From: Streptococcus sanguinis
Lineage (GTDB): Bacteria; Bacillota; Bacilli; Lactobacillales; Streptococcaceae
NCBI RefSeq assembly: GCF_003943735.1
Contig: NZ_RJMV01000003.1
Span: 134,348 to 198,347, forward strand
Reading direction: 5' to 3'
Length of the DNA: 64,000 bases
The translations under genes and the position numbers were made by a program. This document shows positions 45,714 to 54,187 of the stretch, piece by piece; positions within the stretch are counted from its first letter, which is position 1; the number at the start of each line of letters is the position of its first letter. A model generated the notes under the pieces. The model was not told the DNA's origin. It was given only the letters and a program-made list of their open reading frames with translations, and made no database searches.

Positions 45714-45755
45714 ATGAAAAACTATTGTCCGTTTAAACAAGAAAGACTAATCTAA
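45714..45755 (+). other. Micro-ORF of 13 codons after HAD gene
   Basis: AAGGAG is well spaced before an ATG that opens MKNYCPFKQERLI and then stops. It could be a translated micropeptide or the remaining 5' end of a deleted gene. No family is recognised. Confidence 0.3.
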
Positions 45756-45784
45756 AAAAATTTTAACTCTGTCAAGAAAAAAAC

Positions 45785-45812
45785 TTGACAGCTGTTTTTA
45801 ATCTGCTATAAT
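45785..45812 (+). promoter_or_regulatory. rpsP promoter
   Basis: TTGACA (45785-45790) and TATAAT (45807-45812) match consensus perfectly with 16-bp spacing, as expected for a ribosomal protein gene. Confidence 0.9.
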
Positions 45813-45877
45813 AGAATATGTGCTTAATAGCTCTGCTATTTCACCAAAAGAAAAAATAAAGAAAAGAGACCTTAATA

Positions 45878-46150
45878 ATGGCAGTAAAAATCCGTTTGAC
45901 TCGTATGGGTTCTAAGAAAAAACCTTTCTACCGTATCAATGTTGCAGACTCACGTTCACCTCGTGACGGACGTTTCATCGAAACAGTTGGTACTTACAAC
46001 CCACTTGTAGCTGAAAACCAAGTGACTTTGAAGGAAGACCGTATCCTTGAGTGGTTGAGTAATGGTGCACAACCTTCTGACACTGTACGCAACATCCTTT
46101 CAAAAGAAGGCGTATTGAAGAAATTCCACGATTCAAAATACTCTAAATAA
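45878..46150 (+). CDS. rpsP: 30S ribosomal protein S16
   Basis: S16 is a 30S assembly protein. The 90-residue sequence begins [20 protein letters not shown] and continues with [14 protein letters not shown], universal S16 signatures. Strong consensus promoter upstream; khpA follows after 19 bp. Codon use is strongly biased to preferred codons, as in highly expressed genes. Confidence 0.99.
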   Translation: MAVKIRLTRMGSKKKPFYRINVADSRSPRDGRFIETVGTYNPLVAENQVTLKEDRILEWLSNGAQPSDTVRNILSKEGVLKKFHDSKYSK

Positions 46151-46169
46151 TAGAAGTGTAGGTTGACAT

Positions 46170-46409
46170 ATGGACACGATTGAAAATCTAATTATTGCGA
46201 TAGTGAAACCTTTGATTTCACAGCCAGATGCCTTAACTATCAAGATTGAGGATACACCTGAATTTTTAGAATATCACCTGGATCTTGATCAGAGTGATGT
46301 TGGACGTGTAATCGGTCGTAAAGGTCGTACTATCTCCGCTATAAGGACGATTGTTTACTCTGTCCCAACTGAATACAAAAAAGTTCGCATCGTTATTGAT
46401 GAGAAATAA
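46170..46409 (+). CDS. khpA: KH-domain RNA-binding protein KhpA
   Basis: KhpA (YlqC) is a 79-residue single-KH RNA-binding protein that partners with KhpB and in pneumococcus affects cell elongation and division. The GxxG loop and flanks are [20 protein letters not shown]. It is cotranscribed with rpsP and ends at a terminator. In many Firmicutes rimM and trmD follow directly; here they are about 6.3 kb away. Confidence 0.96.
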   Translation: MDTIENLIIAIVKPLISQPDALTIKIEDTPEFLEYHLDLDQSDVGRVIGRKGRTISAIRTIVYSVPTEYKKVRIVIDEK

Positions 46410-46414
46410 GAAGA

Positions 46415-46440
46415 ACGGGACCAGTGTGTCCCGTTTTTTC
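46415..46440 (+). terminator. Rho-independent terminator after khpA
   Basis: ACGGGAC and GTCCCGT pair around CAGTGT, followed by six T. Confidence 0.92.
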
Positions 46441-46485
46441 TACTTCTCTTAGCGAACTGAGTGCGCAACTCTCAAGTGAGCTTAG

Positions 46486-46805
46486 AGAAATTGATGCCCA
46501 GCTAAGCGTGGGTACAAGACCCTTAATGAAACAAGCCGTTAGGCGCAGTTGAATTTAGGGGTATTGATGCAGTTCGAGCGTATGCGAGAACTACGTACCT
46601 TGGCTTTTATAACGAGGCGAGCGCGAAGAAAACAGTCGGATTTAGGGAAATTGATGCCCAGCAAAGCGTGGGTACAAGATCCTTAATGAAACAAGCTATT
46701 AGGCACAGTTGAATTTAGGGGCATTGATGCAGATCGAGCGTATACGAGAACTACATAGTTTAGCTTCTTCAACGAGGCAAGCGCGAAGCGAGGAAAACGG
46801 AGGAA
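46486..46805 (+). repeat. Two tandem copies of a 160-bp repeat
   Basis: GAAATTGATGCCCAGC begins at 46486 and again at 46646. Each unit continues with GCGTGGGTACAAGA, AATGAAACAAGC, AGTTGAATTTAGGGG, a GATGCAG block, CGAGCGTAT, CGAGAACTAC and ACGAGGC.AGCGCGAAG. The copies differ at scattered positions and diverge at the end. A shorter related motif, TTTAGGG..ATTGATGC, occurs twice per unit. Apart from the repeats no gene is seen in 46441-46807. Confidence 0.85.
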
Positions 46806-46807
46806 AT

Positions 46808-47356
46808 ATGAAGTCAGAAGATTTCGCTTGGAATGCCCATGAACGAGAGTGTTATGAGAATGGACAAGTGAGTCAGCCTAGTCCATATAAGCTAAAGATC
46901 CTTGATGACAGTCAGAAAAGATTGGAACTGGAACAAATCTTGGTCCAGCTTCCTCAGAAGCAGCTTGCCCAATGGGCAATGCAGCATGCCACTCGCTTTA
47001 TGGCTCTGATAGATATTGGTGACGATCTTAAAAAACAGCAAATCTTAACTCAAGTTCAGGAAGTGTTTGAAGCGCGACTTGCGGGTAAGGTTTCTGCCCA
47101 TGAGCTGAGAAAGGCTGGTTTCTTAGCTCAGAAGTTATCTCAGCAAGCCAAATCACCAGTCAGCAAGTATGCCGCGCGTGTCTTTGCCCAAGCGGTCGCA
47201 ACAGCCCACATGCGAGGTCATGCTATTGTCTCGGCGGATTATGCCGTCAAGGTAATAAATTTGCAGAGTTCTGATGATATGCAAGCAGTTGTCAGGGAAA
47301 GAAAGCAACAGATAGAACTGGCCAAAGAATGGCAGAAAAGTATAAATGAAATGTAG
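46808..47356 (+). CDS. Putative immunity protein (Imm5-like)
   Basis: This 182-residue cytoplasmic helical protein has the segment AARVFAQAVATAHMRGHAIV, then SADYAVKVINL, close to the A.A.GqAaAtaHvpGHalgaalYA core of the Imm5 family of polymorphic-toxin immunity proteins. The N-terminal half (LEQILVQLPQKQLAQWAMQH) is also helical. The ATG at 46808 has GGAGGAAAT; a frame from 46709 would run through the repeat. No toxin lies next to it. First gene of the island between khpA and rimM. Confidence 0.72.
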   Translation: MKSEDFAWNAHERECYENGQVSQPSPYKLKILDDSQKRLELEQILVQLPQKQLAQWAMQHATRFMALIDIGDDLKKQQILTQVQEVFEARLAGKVSAHELRKAGFLAQKLSQQAKSPVSKYAARVFAQAVATAHMRGHAIVSADYAVKVINLQSSDDMQAVVRERKQQIELAKEWQKSINEM

Positions 47357-47371
47357 AATGGAGGCAATAGG

Positions 47372-47557
47372 ATGGACCATATCGAAAGAACTGATGCTAA
47401 GATATTCTATCGGATAGAAGGGCGAGGTCATAAAGAAACGCTTGTGCTCCTGCATGGTCTGAGTGCTGACTCGAGCATGTTTCAGCCTCAGATAGATTTT
47501 TTTAAGGATCGCTATCAGGTTATTGCGCCTGATTTACGAGGAAATGGGGAATACTAG
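47372..47557 (+). pseudogene. Truncated alpha/beta hydrolase (5' fragment)
   Basis: The 61 codons encode the start of an alpha/beta hydrolase: FYRIEGRGHKETLVLLHGLS (oxyanion HG loop) and YQVIAPDLRGNGE, which normally continues toward SxG. A stop follows where the lid and nucleophile should come. The 140 bases after it have no continuing frame, so about three quarters of the gene is lost. A GAGG site remains upstream. Confidence 0.75.
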
Positions 47558-47699
47558 CAACTGCCTCTTGTGATACGATCCTTGGTTGAATATGAAAAAA
47601 TTCTGGTATTGGGATGTCCTTATTCTGCTAGTAAAATAGCTAGCTCTCAGATACTAGTGTGTGCCCAGATGATATTTTTAAGAATTGATTGGAGACATT

Positions 47700-48485
47700 A
47701 TGAAAGAAAAAATCATCAAAACGAAAGTAGGACAGTTATTTGTATCTTATCAACCTTCGGAAAAGATTGCTGTATTTTTAAGCGGTGCAGGGAGTCTGCC
47801 GACCTATGAAAATTTTTTGCCAGTCATTCGGAAGTTACCTAAAAATTGGGGCTATTTAACAATAGATTACCCTAATGCTGGCCAAAGCCCACTCGAAAAT
47901 CAAGAAAATTTTGTTTTGGACGATTTGGTTCAATCTATTATAGAGGTTTTATCGCAGTTTAAAGTCCTCCAGTATGCTGTTTGTGCGCACAGTATTAGTG
48001 GTCTTGTAGCAGTTAAAGTTGCTGAGTCAGAGCCGTTTTGTCAGAGACTAATCTTAATTGAGCCGACCACTTATTCTGTTCTATATGGAGAATTAGCTCA
48101 GAATCCTTATCCCGAATTTTTAGCCTTACAGGAGAAAGTTCAGACGCTCGGTGGAGGATATGAATATCTGAAAAAAATAGGACAAGAGAGTTTTTCAGTA
48201 GCTGATTTTAAAATCTTATGGGCGAAGGCAGAAAGGAGTTCTGATAGATTTAAATCTGTACAAGAAGGATTTCAACATTATTGCAGTATCGCAAAAAGCG
48301 ATTTTCAAAACTTAGATATCTCTTTTCAATTTCCGATTTTTATCCTGAGTCAGGCCTATCGAGAACAAGAATATAAAGATTCCGAATTTGCTTCACAAAG
48401 TACCCAGATTATTTTAGGAGGCAACCATCATTATTTACATTGGAGTCAGTCAGAAAAGATAGTTGAGTTTCTTTTAGGAATGTGA
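47700..48485 (+). CDS. Alpha/beta hydrolase
   Basis: This 261-residue cytoplasmic alpha/beta-hydrolase-fold protein has FLSGAGSLPTYENF (oxyanion region), YLTIDYPNAGQSP, the nucleophile elbow CAHSISGLVA with serine at about residue 98, and a late GGNHHYLHWSQ carrying the base histidine. Related streptococcal proteins are annotated only as alpha/beta hydrolases. The ATG at 47700 has GGAG. It stands next to the truncated hydrolase but is not its missing part; the two start regions differ. Confidence 0.85.
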   Translation: MKEKIIKTKVGQLFVSYQPSEKIAVFLSGAGSLPTYENFLPVIRKLPKNWGYLTIDYPNAGQSPLENQENFVLDDLVQSIIEVLSQFKVLQYAVCAHSISGLVAVKVAESEPFCQRLILIEPTTYSVLYGELAQNPYPEFLALQEKVQTLGGGYEYLKKIGQESFSVADFKILWAKAERSSDRFKSVQEGFQHYCSIAKSDFQNLDISFQFPIFILSQAYREQEYKDSEFASQSTQIILGGNHHYLHWSQSEKIVEFLLGM

Positions 48486-48585
48486 TTGTGAAGCCAGCTT
48501 TTAAAAGAAAGATAATGATGTGTAGGGAAACTCTAAAGTAATATAAACTCTTCTTTACTAATGAGCGATATTATCCTGTATTGTT

Positions 48586-48614
48586 TTGTAATAGATTTGC
48601 AATGATATTATAAT
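48586..48614 (+). promoter_or_regulatory. Promoter of type VII effector cassette
   Basis: TTGTAA (48586-48591) and TATAAT (48609-48614) are 17 bp apart. AAAGGAG (48653-48659) precedes the first gene. Confidence 0.65.
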
Positions 48615-48661
48615 AAAAATGCTACAGACAAAGGCTAGTATGTATAATAAAGGAGAAAAAA

Positions 48662-48934
48662 ATGACTAAAATTAAAAGTAATATATCAGATGCTCAGAAC
48701 TATGCAACAAAAATCAAACAAGGGAGTTCCAATTTATCAGGAATCGGACAGGCTCAACAGGATGATAAAACGACCGTTTCGGGGAATTCAAATGCTCATG
48801 AGGCTATGAAGGCATCCCAAGATGCCAGACAAGGCATTTCTAATGCTCTCTCTGAAATGGTGACGAATATCCATAGTGTTGCTGGAGAATTTGAAGCAGT
48901 GGATCAGCAGATAGCTGAGTCTGTAAATGGCTAG
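48662..48934 (+). CDS. TIGR04197/DUF3130 type VII secretion small effector partner
   Basis: This 90-residue all-helical WXG100-sized protein has DDKTTVSGNSNAHEAMKASQ and a NIHSVAGEFEAVDQQIAESV C-terminal region, the pattern of the TIGR04197 (SACOL2603/DUF3130) family. Such LXG-associated alpha-helical proteins bind the LXG domain and form part of the type VII export signal. It is first in a four-gene cassette with a second helical protein, an LXG toxin and an immunity protein. The Ess secretion machinery genes are not in this window. Confidence 0.85.
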   Translation: MTKIKSNISDAQNYATKIKQGSSNLSGIGQAQQDDKTTVSGNSNAHEAMKASQDARQGISNALSEMVTNIHSVAGEFEAVDQQIAESVNG

Positions 48935-48980
48935 ATAAAATACTCTGACTATTCTGGAAATCAAGGAGGACAGACTGCTC

Positions 48981-49544
48981 ATGGAAGAAGAAAATAAAGA
49001 GAAGCCAGTTAAGTTTGTATATGATCCTGATATGACTCTGGCAGAACGATTGCAAGCGCAACGAGAACAGATGCAGAATCTGCGGGAGCAGGAAGAGTTG
49101 AAGCGAATGCTGGCTAACCAAGATAAGGTCATGTATAAGATAAGTCGGCACTTCCAGGAAGAGCAAAAAGTCAAGGAAAAGATCAAATCTCCAGAGGAGC
49201 AAATTGAAGACCTTCGCTATAAAGAATCAGAATTATTGGAAAAGGAATATAAGATAGACGGTGATTTAAAAAAAGTGACAGAATATTATGAATCTGTGGA
49301 GTCAGACGCACATCAAATGCATGCTTTATTAGATGAACTAGCCTATCGCTACAGTCCTCAAAATGGCTTTGAGCATATGCGTGATGAATTTTTCCAGAGC
49401 TGGCAGAGTTTTCGAGCAAACTTTGAAGAAGATAGCGAAGCATTGAAAAAGCAAAAAAGAAGGGTCTCTGAAGAATATGATGAGGCCTACCATGAGCGTA
49501 TTCGGATAGTAAACAGTTTAGAAAATAAGAGGAATCACCAATGA
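48981..49544 (+). CDS. Coiled-coil LXG-associated protein (DUF3958-like)
   Basis: This 187-residue, charged, helical protein shows long coiled coils (LAERLQAQREQMQNLREQEE, EEQIEDLRYKESELLEKEYK, SEALKKQKRRVSEEYDEAY). Its place between the TIGR04197 gene and the LXG gene is that of the second LXG-associated helical protein (DUF3958 type), which helps target the toxin to the type VII machine. AAGGAGG precedes the ATG. It overlaps the toxin start by 4 bp (ATGA), indicating translational coupling. Confidence 0.75.
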   Translation: MEEENKEKPVKFVYDPDMTLAERLQAQREQMQNLREQEELKRMLANQDKVMYKISRHFQEEQKVKEKIKSPEEQIEDLRYKESELLEKEYKIDGDLKKVTEYYESVESDAHQMHALLDELAYRYSPQNGFEHMRDEFFQSWQSFRANFEEDSEALKKQKRRVSEEYDEAYHERIRIVNSLENKRNHQ

Positions 49545-51195
49545 GTATAGACATGTATTTGGAAGACTCGCAGTCCCAAGCGGCCAGTACCCAGAAGATG
49601 ACGCAAGAGGAAATTAAAGCTTACGAAGAACTGGAAAGAAGTTTGACAGATTTTGAAGCCAGCACAGAATCGCTGAAAGGAAAAGCCTATGATTCAGCAC
49701 GAAGTTATTCTGAAAGGGTTCTTCGTCCTTTGGTACATGGCGGAAAGCTACTGTCAGAAGCAGTGGGTAAGACAGTTAAACGGTTTCCAGAATCATATAT
49801 TGCGCAGGTTGCTAATGAAAGCCTAAAGGAGTCTGACATAGAAGCTAATATTCAAGGATTAACCAATATTATCACTATTCAGGAAACTAGCATATTTGGG
49901 GTAAAAGCAGTTGGACTATCGGAGTTAGTGAAGAATCAGCAGAAAATGATTGATACGTTGACTGATGCAAGACAAGTACTTCAAGAGAAATTAGATAAAC
50001 TTAGAGAATTCAATAATTCATCGTCTCAAATTTTCTCAGAGATTAAAAATTTGAAAAATATGATTACTACAGGACTCAACCATTTGAATAATGCATGGGA
50101 TGCAAAGAAAGGAGTTTATGTTTTGCCAGCTAATCTGGATTGGGCAACACAAATAATGAATTATACTCCACCTTCAAATTTGCAAGACTCACAATCTAGG
50201 GATAAAAACTTTATAAATAATCTCATCGAACAATACGGTTATGATGAAGATACTGCTAAAAAAATATTGAAACTTAAAGAGGGGATTGATAAAAAATATC
50301 CTAGAATGTCTCAGAAGAAAAAAGACTATCTGCTCAATCGTTCTTTAGGAGCTCCAGTATATGATGGTTATAAATGGGATCAGACAGCTGGTGATCTAGA
50401 CGGGGACTCAGCTCAAGAGTTTTATATAAGAATGGGCTTGACTGATGCTGAATCCAAAAGTTTATATTATGAAATAGAAAAGCAGCATTTTTTTCTAACT
50501 TTACTACAGGTACAATAGTAGATCCTGCTGCAGAAGGAGATGCAAAATACACTGATCGTTTAAAATTGTATAAGGAAACTCACAATATTTCAGGTATGTC
50601 TGATTCTGAAATAAAAGCAGCTTTTTTAAATAATTGGAAGGAGCAAAATAAACGCTATGCTAATAAAACAGATTTTGCTCATCAGTTCATCACGACTGCA
50701 ACTCACCTCAACCTTTCTTTGCCACCAGGCTATATGATGCTAATGTTTGGAGGAAGAAAGGGAATTGAAGCAGTTTCGGGCTGGCGTGGTGATGCCACAA
50801 CGGATGCAGAAACAAAACCATCTATGGGGAATGATGATTTTAGAGCAGATTTAGATGCCGTAAATATCACGAGCATCATGAATGAAAAGAAACTTTCTTT
50901 TTTGGAAGCTTCTAACTATTATTACCGACAGTTAGAAGATAAAACAGATTCCAAAACGGATAAGATGACACGTTCAGAATTCTTTCTCAAATATACTGAT
51001 ATTAATGATGTAAAAAAAGAGATTTTCAAGATGGTTCCTAAAAAGTTTTACGAAGGTGCCAAAGATACGTATACTGAGCCAACTGAGGAAGAAAAACGTG
51101 CCTATATCAAAAAACATTATCCTGATTCTTATAATTTCCTTAGAAGTTTGGAGGAACGAGATAATCAATTGGGAACTTATGCGGAAAGGGAATGA
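49541..51195 (+). pseudogene. LXG-domain toxin, TelC-like, frameshifted at a T7 run
   Basis: The N-terminal about 200 residues form an LXG export domain (MSIDMYLEDSQSQA start, long helices). The first frame ends at 50516-50518 after a shift in TTTTTTT (50488-50494). The +1-base frame continues at once as FFSNFTTGTIVDP and runs to 51195. One added T gives a single 551-residue protein. The C-terminal domain has FAHQFITTATHL, VSGWRGDATTDAETKPSMGN and the Asp-rich DDFRADLDAVN. A TipC-like gene follows, so a TelC-like lipid II phosphatase activity at the outer membrane face is inferred. As read, only the export domain and part of the linker would be made. Confidence 0.82.
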
Positions 51196-51797
51196 TTATT
51201 ATGAAAAAGGTTCTAATTTTTATATTAGCGCTTGCCTTGCTTTTGATAATTGGTTTTCTAACCTTCTACAATCAACAGGGCAGTCAGTCTAGCAGTATTT
51301 TTGATGAAATTTACAAGGATGAAATCCAATATGCAGGTGCTGGAGATAAGAGTCAGATGAAGCTCTTGAAAATAAAAGGAGCTGACCTTGTTACGGAAAA
51401 GGACAGTTCGGATTTTCAGGCAGGCACAGTGATGGTAGTATTCCAATCAAAGGATTTCCCAGAAAACAGCAATCTTAATATCATAGCAAATAAAAATCAG
51501 ATGCTTATTTTTGATTATGAGGAGAAATGGGATGAGAATGTTCAGTTATCCTTGACTGCCAGTTATGATGCAAAGGCCAAGACTCTCACACAAAAAGCTA
51601 AACTCCTAGACTATGACAGCAAAGATGTTATCGTTCCTAGAGATAAGTTTGAAAGCTATGGTTTGACTCAAGCTAAGATTGAAGAAAAATTCGCCTTATT
51701 TGAGAACGTTTTCCTTAAAGAATGGAAAAATGTTTCAAGCGGCCGCTTTTCTCCCAGTAATAAGGGCAATGTGAAGGTTGTAAAAAAATGGAATTAA
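51192..51797 (+). CDS. TipC family immunity protein
   Basis: This 201-residue protein has an N-terminal membrane anchor (KKVLIFILALALLLIIGFLTFY) and an exported domain (IFDEIYKDEIQYAGAGDKSQ, ... DVIVPRDKFESYGLTQAKIEEKF, LFENVFLKEWKNV). This is the layout of TipC, the surface-facing immunity protein that blocks TelC lipid II phosphatase in Streptococcus intermedius. It overlaps the toxin stop by 4 bp; an ATG at 51201 is an alternative start. The gene itself is intact although the toxin frame is broken. Confidence 0.82.
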   Translation: MIIMKKVLIFILALALLLIIGFLTFYNQQGSQSSSIFDEIYKDEIQYAGAGDKSQMKLLKIKGADLVTEKDSSDFQAGTVMVVFQSKDFPENSNLNIIANKNQMLIFDYEEKWDENVQLSLTASYDAKAKTLTQKAKLLDYDSKDVIVPRDKFESYGLTQAKIEEKFALFENVFLKEWKNVSSGRFSPSNKGNVKVVKKWN

Positions 51798-51868
51798 GAG
51801 AGCCATAGCTGTGATAATATGAATTACCTTTCTAACAAAGAGGTAGTGGAAGAAATTCTTCAATAGCC

Positions 51869-51920
51869 AAAACGCATAAAATTAATGCTTCTGTGAACAT
51901 TGATTTTATGCGTTTTTTAT
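51869..51920 (+). terminator. Terminator of type VII cassette
   Basis: AAAACGCATAAAAT (51869-51882) pairs perfectly with ATTTTATGCGTTTT (51903-51916) and is followed by T. It may also serve the converging gene weakly. 51921-52048 holds nothing recognised. Confidence 0.9.
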
Positions 51921-52048
51921 GTAAACTATTATCATATTTGACTTTGAAATTGCTACTCTTTGAAATAAGTAAACCTTTCGTCGAGCTTGCCGTTTATTTT
52001 TTAATGACTTCGTTTGTTTTAGCTGGTAATTTTAATAATAAGATGAGT

Positions 52049-52507
52049 CTAGCCAAGAATCTCAGCAATAGCATCTCGAATTTCCTGAACGGTTGCGGAT
52101 TTGCTATGGTCACTGGTATCAAACTCGATATATTGGCCATCATCATCAACAGTTCCCCCGACAGGCCCTTCGGATCCATCGACTGATGTTCCAATGGCAG
52201 GGGGGATGCTTGTATCTGCATAGTCTATATCAATAACGATGATGCGCGTATTGGCCTCTAAATCATCTATCATTGGAAGAGACGATGCGGAGGTCATGTT
52301 CTGACTAGCATAGTATTCTAGGAAAGCCTTGATGGTTAGGTTATCAATTTGAGCAATTTTTTCGTCAAGGGCTGAGATATTTCTAGTTTCTTTCGTTTCA
52401 TTTTCCATTGCTTGGCCTTTTTTGACCTGTGTCAAAGCAGTCAAACTGGCGGCTGTGGTAGCTAGAATAGCAGTAGAGAGAAGGAGTTTGCTTAACTTTT
52501 TTCCCAT
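52049..52507 (-). CDS. Secreted protein of unknown function
   Basis: This 152-residue protein has a signal peptide (KKLSKLLLSTAILATTAAS, cleavage probably before about residue 30), then a small acidic domain (ALDEKIAQIDNLTIKAFLEY, RIIVIDIDYADTSIPPAIG) and an Asp/Gly-rich end (GTVDDDGQYIEF, TVQEIRDAIAEIL). No lipobox, LPXTG or membrane helix, so it is probably released. The start at 52507 has GGTGATA; a GTG at 52546 would add 13 residues. No family is recognised. It has its own promoter and a palindrome in its leader. Confidence 0.65.
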   Translation of the reverse strand: MGKKLSKLLLSTAILATTAASLTALTQVKKGQAMENETKETRNISALDEKIAQIDNLTIKAFLEYYASQNMTSASSLPMIDDLEANTRIIVIDIDYADTSIPPAIGTSVDGSEGPVGGTVDDDGQYIEFDTSDHSKSATVQEIRDAIAEILG

Positions 52508-52535
52508 AGGTATCACCAACTTCTTTCTAGTTTTG

Positions 52536-52559
52536 CGTAAACACACTTGGGTGTTTACG
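52536..52559 (-). promoter_or_regulatory. Palindrome in leader of secreted-protein gene
   Basis: CGTAAACAC (52536-52544) and GTGTTTACG (52551-52559) are perfect 9-bp inverted arms with a 6-bp spacer. The palindrome lies between the promoter and the start codon, so it could be an operator or an RNA hairpin. Regulator unknown. Confidence 0.6.
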
Positions 52560-52581
52560 GTGTTGAGGTTCTATATGTATA

Positions 52582-52610
52582 ATTATACGTTAAATAGCAA
52601 CATTAATCAA
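52582..52610 (-). promoter_or_regulatory. Promoter of secreted-protein gene
   Basis: On the minus strand, TTGATT (52605-52610) and consensus TATAAT (52582-52587) are separated by 17 bp. Confidence 0.75.
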
Positions 52611-52705
52611 ATAAATATAGGCAAGAGAATTCCCCCTTATCTCTCTTGTACATTCCCCTATATCATGATAAAATATTAGGCAGAGTATAATATGTTGGAG
52701 TCGAG

Positions 52706-53224
52706 ATGAATTATTTTAATGTTGGAAAAATTGTCAATACGCAAGGTTTGCAAGGTGAGATGCGGGTTTTGTCAGTGACGGATTTTGCAGAAGAGCGTTT
52801 TAAAAAAGGTAATACCCTTGCCCTGTTTGACAAGAAGGATCAGTTTGTCATGGATGTGGAGATTGCCAGCCATCGCAAGGTTAAGAACTTTGATATTATC
52901 AAGTTTAAGAACATGTACCATATCAATGACATTGAGAAATTTCGTGATTTCACTCTGAAAGTCCGAGAGGAAGATTTGACTGACTTGGAAGATGGGGAAT
53001 TTTACTACCATGAAATCATCGGTCTTGAAGTCTATGAAAATGACGTTCTTCTTGGTAGGATTAAGGAAATTCTGCAGCCAGGAGCCAATGATGTCTGGGT
53101 GGTCAAGCGTAAGGGCAAGCGAGACTTGCTACTGCCTTATATTCCGCCAGTGGTGCTGGGGATTGACATTGAGCAAGGTCGGGTTGATGTAGAGATACCG
53201 GAAGGACTGGACGATGAAAATTGA
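52706..53224 (+). CDS. rimM: Ribosome maturation factor RimM
   Basis: RimM is a 16S processing and 30S assembly factor that binds S19. The 172-residue protein has the N-terminal [19 protein letters not shown] barrel and the PRC-like C-terminal part ([33 protein letters not shown]). trmD overlaps its 3' end by 11 bp. Normally near rpsP and khpA; separated from them here by an accessory island. Confidence 0.96.
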   Translation: MNYFNVGKIVNTQGLQGEMRVLSVTDFAEERFKKGNTLALFDKKDQFVMDVEIASHRKVKNFDIIKFKNMYHINDIEKFRDFTLKVREEDLTDLEDGEFYYHEIIGLEVYENDVLLGRIKEILQPGANDVWVVKRKGKRDLLLPYIPPVVLGIDIEQGRVDVEIPEGLDDEN

Positions 53225-53933
53225 TATTTTGACTCTCTTTCCGGAGATGTTTGCACCCTTGGAGCACTCTATCGTCGGTAAAGCGCGGGAAAAAGGCCTT
53301 TTAGAAATCAATTACCACAATTTTCGAGAGAAGGCTGAAAAATCTCGGCATGTAGATGACGAGCCATACGGCGGAGGCCAGGGTATGCTGCTACGGGCTC
53401 AACCTATTTTTGATGCCTATGATGCCATTGAAAAGAAGCAGACGCGTGTGATTTTGTTGGATCCTGCTGGTCGGACTTTTGACCAAGCCTATGCTGAGGA
53501 GCTAGCTAAAGAAGAAGAACTCATTTTCATTTGTGGCCATTACGAAGGCTACGATGAGCGGATCAAGACTCTAGTGACAGATGAAATCTCGCTTGGAGAC
53601 TATGTTCTTACTGGGGGAGAATTGGCAGCTATGACTATGATTGATGCTACAGTTCGCTTGATTCCAGAGGTTATTGGCAAGGAAGTCAGTCATACAGATG
53701 ACAGTTTTTCGTCTGGACTCTTGGAATATCCTCAGTATACTCGACCTTATGACTATCGGGGGATGGTCGTTCCTGAAGTTCTTATGAGCGGTCATCATGA
53801 AAATATCCGCAAGTGGCGTCTCTATGAAAGTCTGAAAAAGACCTATCTAAGACGTCCAGACTTACTGGAACACTATCAAATGACGGCCGAAGAAGAAGCG
53901 ATGTTAGAAGAAATTCGACAAGCTCAATCTTGA
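53214..53933 (+). CDS. trmD: tRNA (guanine37-N1)-methyltransferase
   Basis: TrmD methylates G37 next to the anticodon, preventing +1 frameshifting; it is essential in most bacteria. The 239-residue SPOUT-fold protein has [20 protein letters not shown], the AdoMet knot [13 protein letters not shown] and [20 protein letters not shown], and the catalytic aspartate region [15 protein letters not shown]. It overlaps rimM. No anomaly. Confidence 0.98.
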   Translation: MKIDILTLFPEMFAPLEHSIVGKAREKGLLEINYHNFREKAEKSRHVDDEPYGGGQGMLLRAQPIFDAYDAIEKKQTRVILLDPAGRTFDQAYAEELAKEEELIFICGHYEGYDERIKTLVTDEISLGDYVLTGGELAAMTMIDATVRLIPEVIGKEVSHTDDSFSSGLLEYPQYTRPYDYRGMVVPEVLMSGHHENIRKWRLYESLKKTYLRRPDLLEHYQMTAEEEAMLEEIRQAQS

Positions 53934-53948
53934 CTGACAAGCAAAGTT

Positions 53949-53977
53949 AACTTCTAGAAACTATCTAGGAGTTTTCA
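53949..53977 (+). terminator. Weak terminator after trmD
   Basis: AACTTCTAG and CTAGGAGTT pair with one mismatch, followed by TTTC. The rest of 53978-54187 holds the promoter region of the next gene, with TGTGATAGTATATT as -10 candidate. Confidence 0.6.
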
Positions 53978-54187
53978 CTTCGTTGGATACAGAAATGCTC
54001 ATTTTTGTTGGAAAAACCAGCTTATTTTTCTAATAAAACATTTTTGTAACTAAAATGTAATAAAAAAACTATTAAAAGGATACGTTTGCTACTAGTTAAT
54101 ACTAGCGTTTTGTGATAGTATATTACTATGCGGGCTGCTATACCCAGGGTAATTATAGTATGTGAGATTATAAAAAGGAGATTGATT

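Noticed and set aside
46486..46805. CRISPR array or BOX/RUP element at the tandem repeat
   Set aside because: Only two long units with no short repeat-spacer pattern and no cas genes; lengths and sequence do not fit BOX or RUP as I know them.
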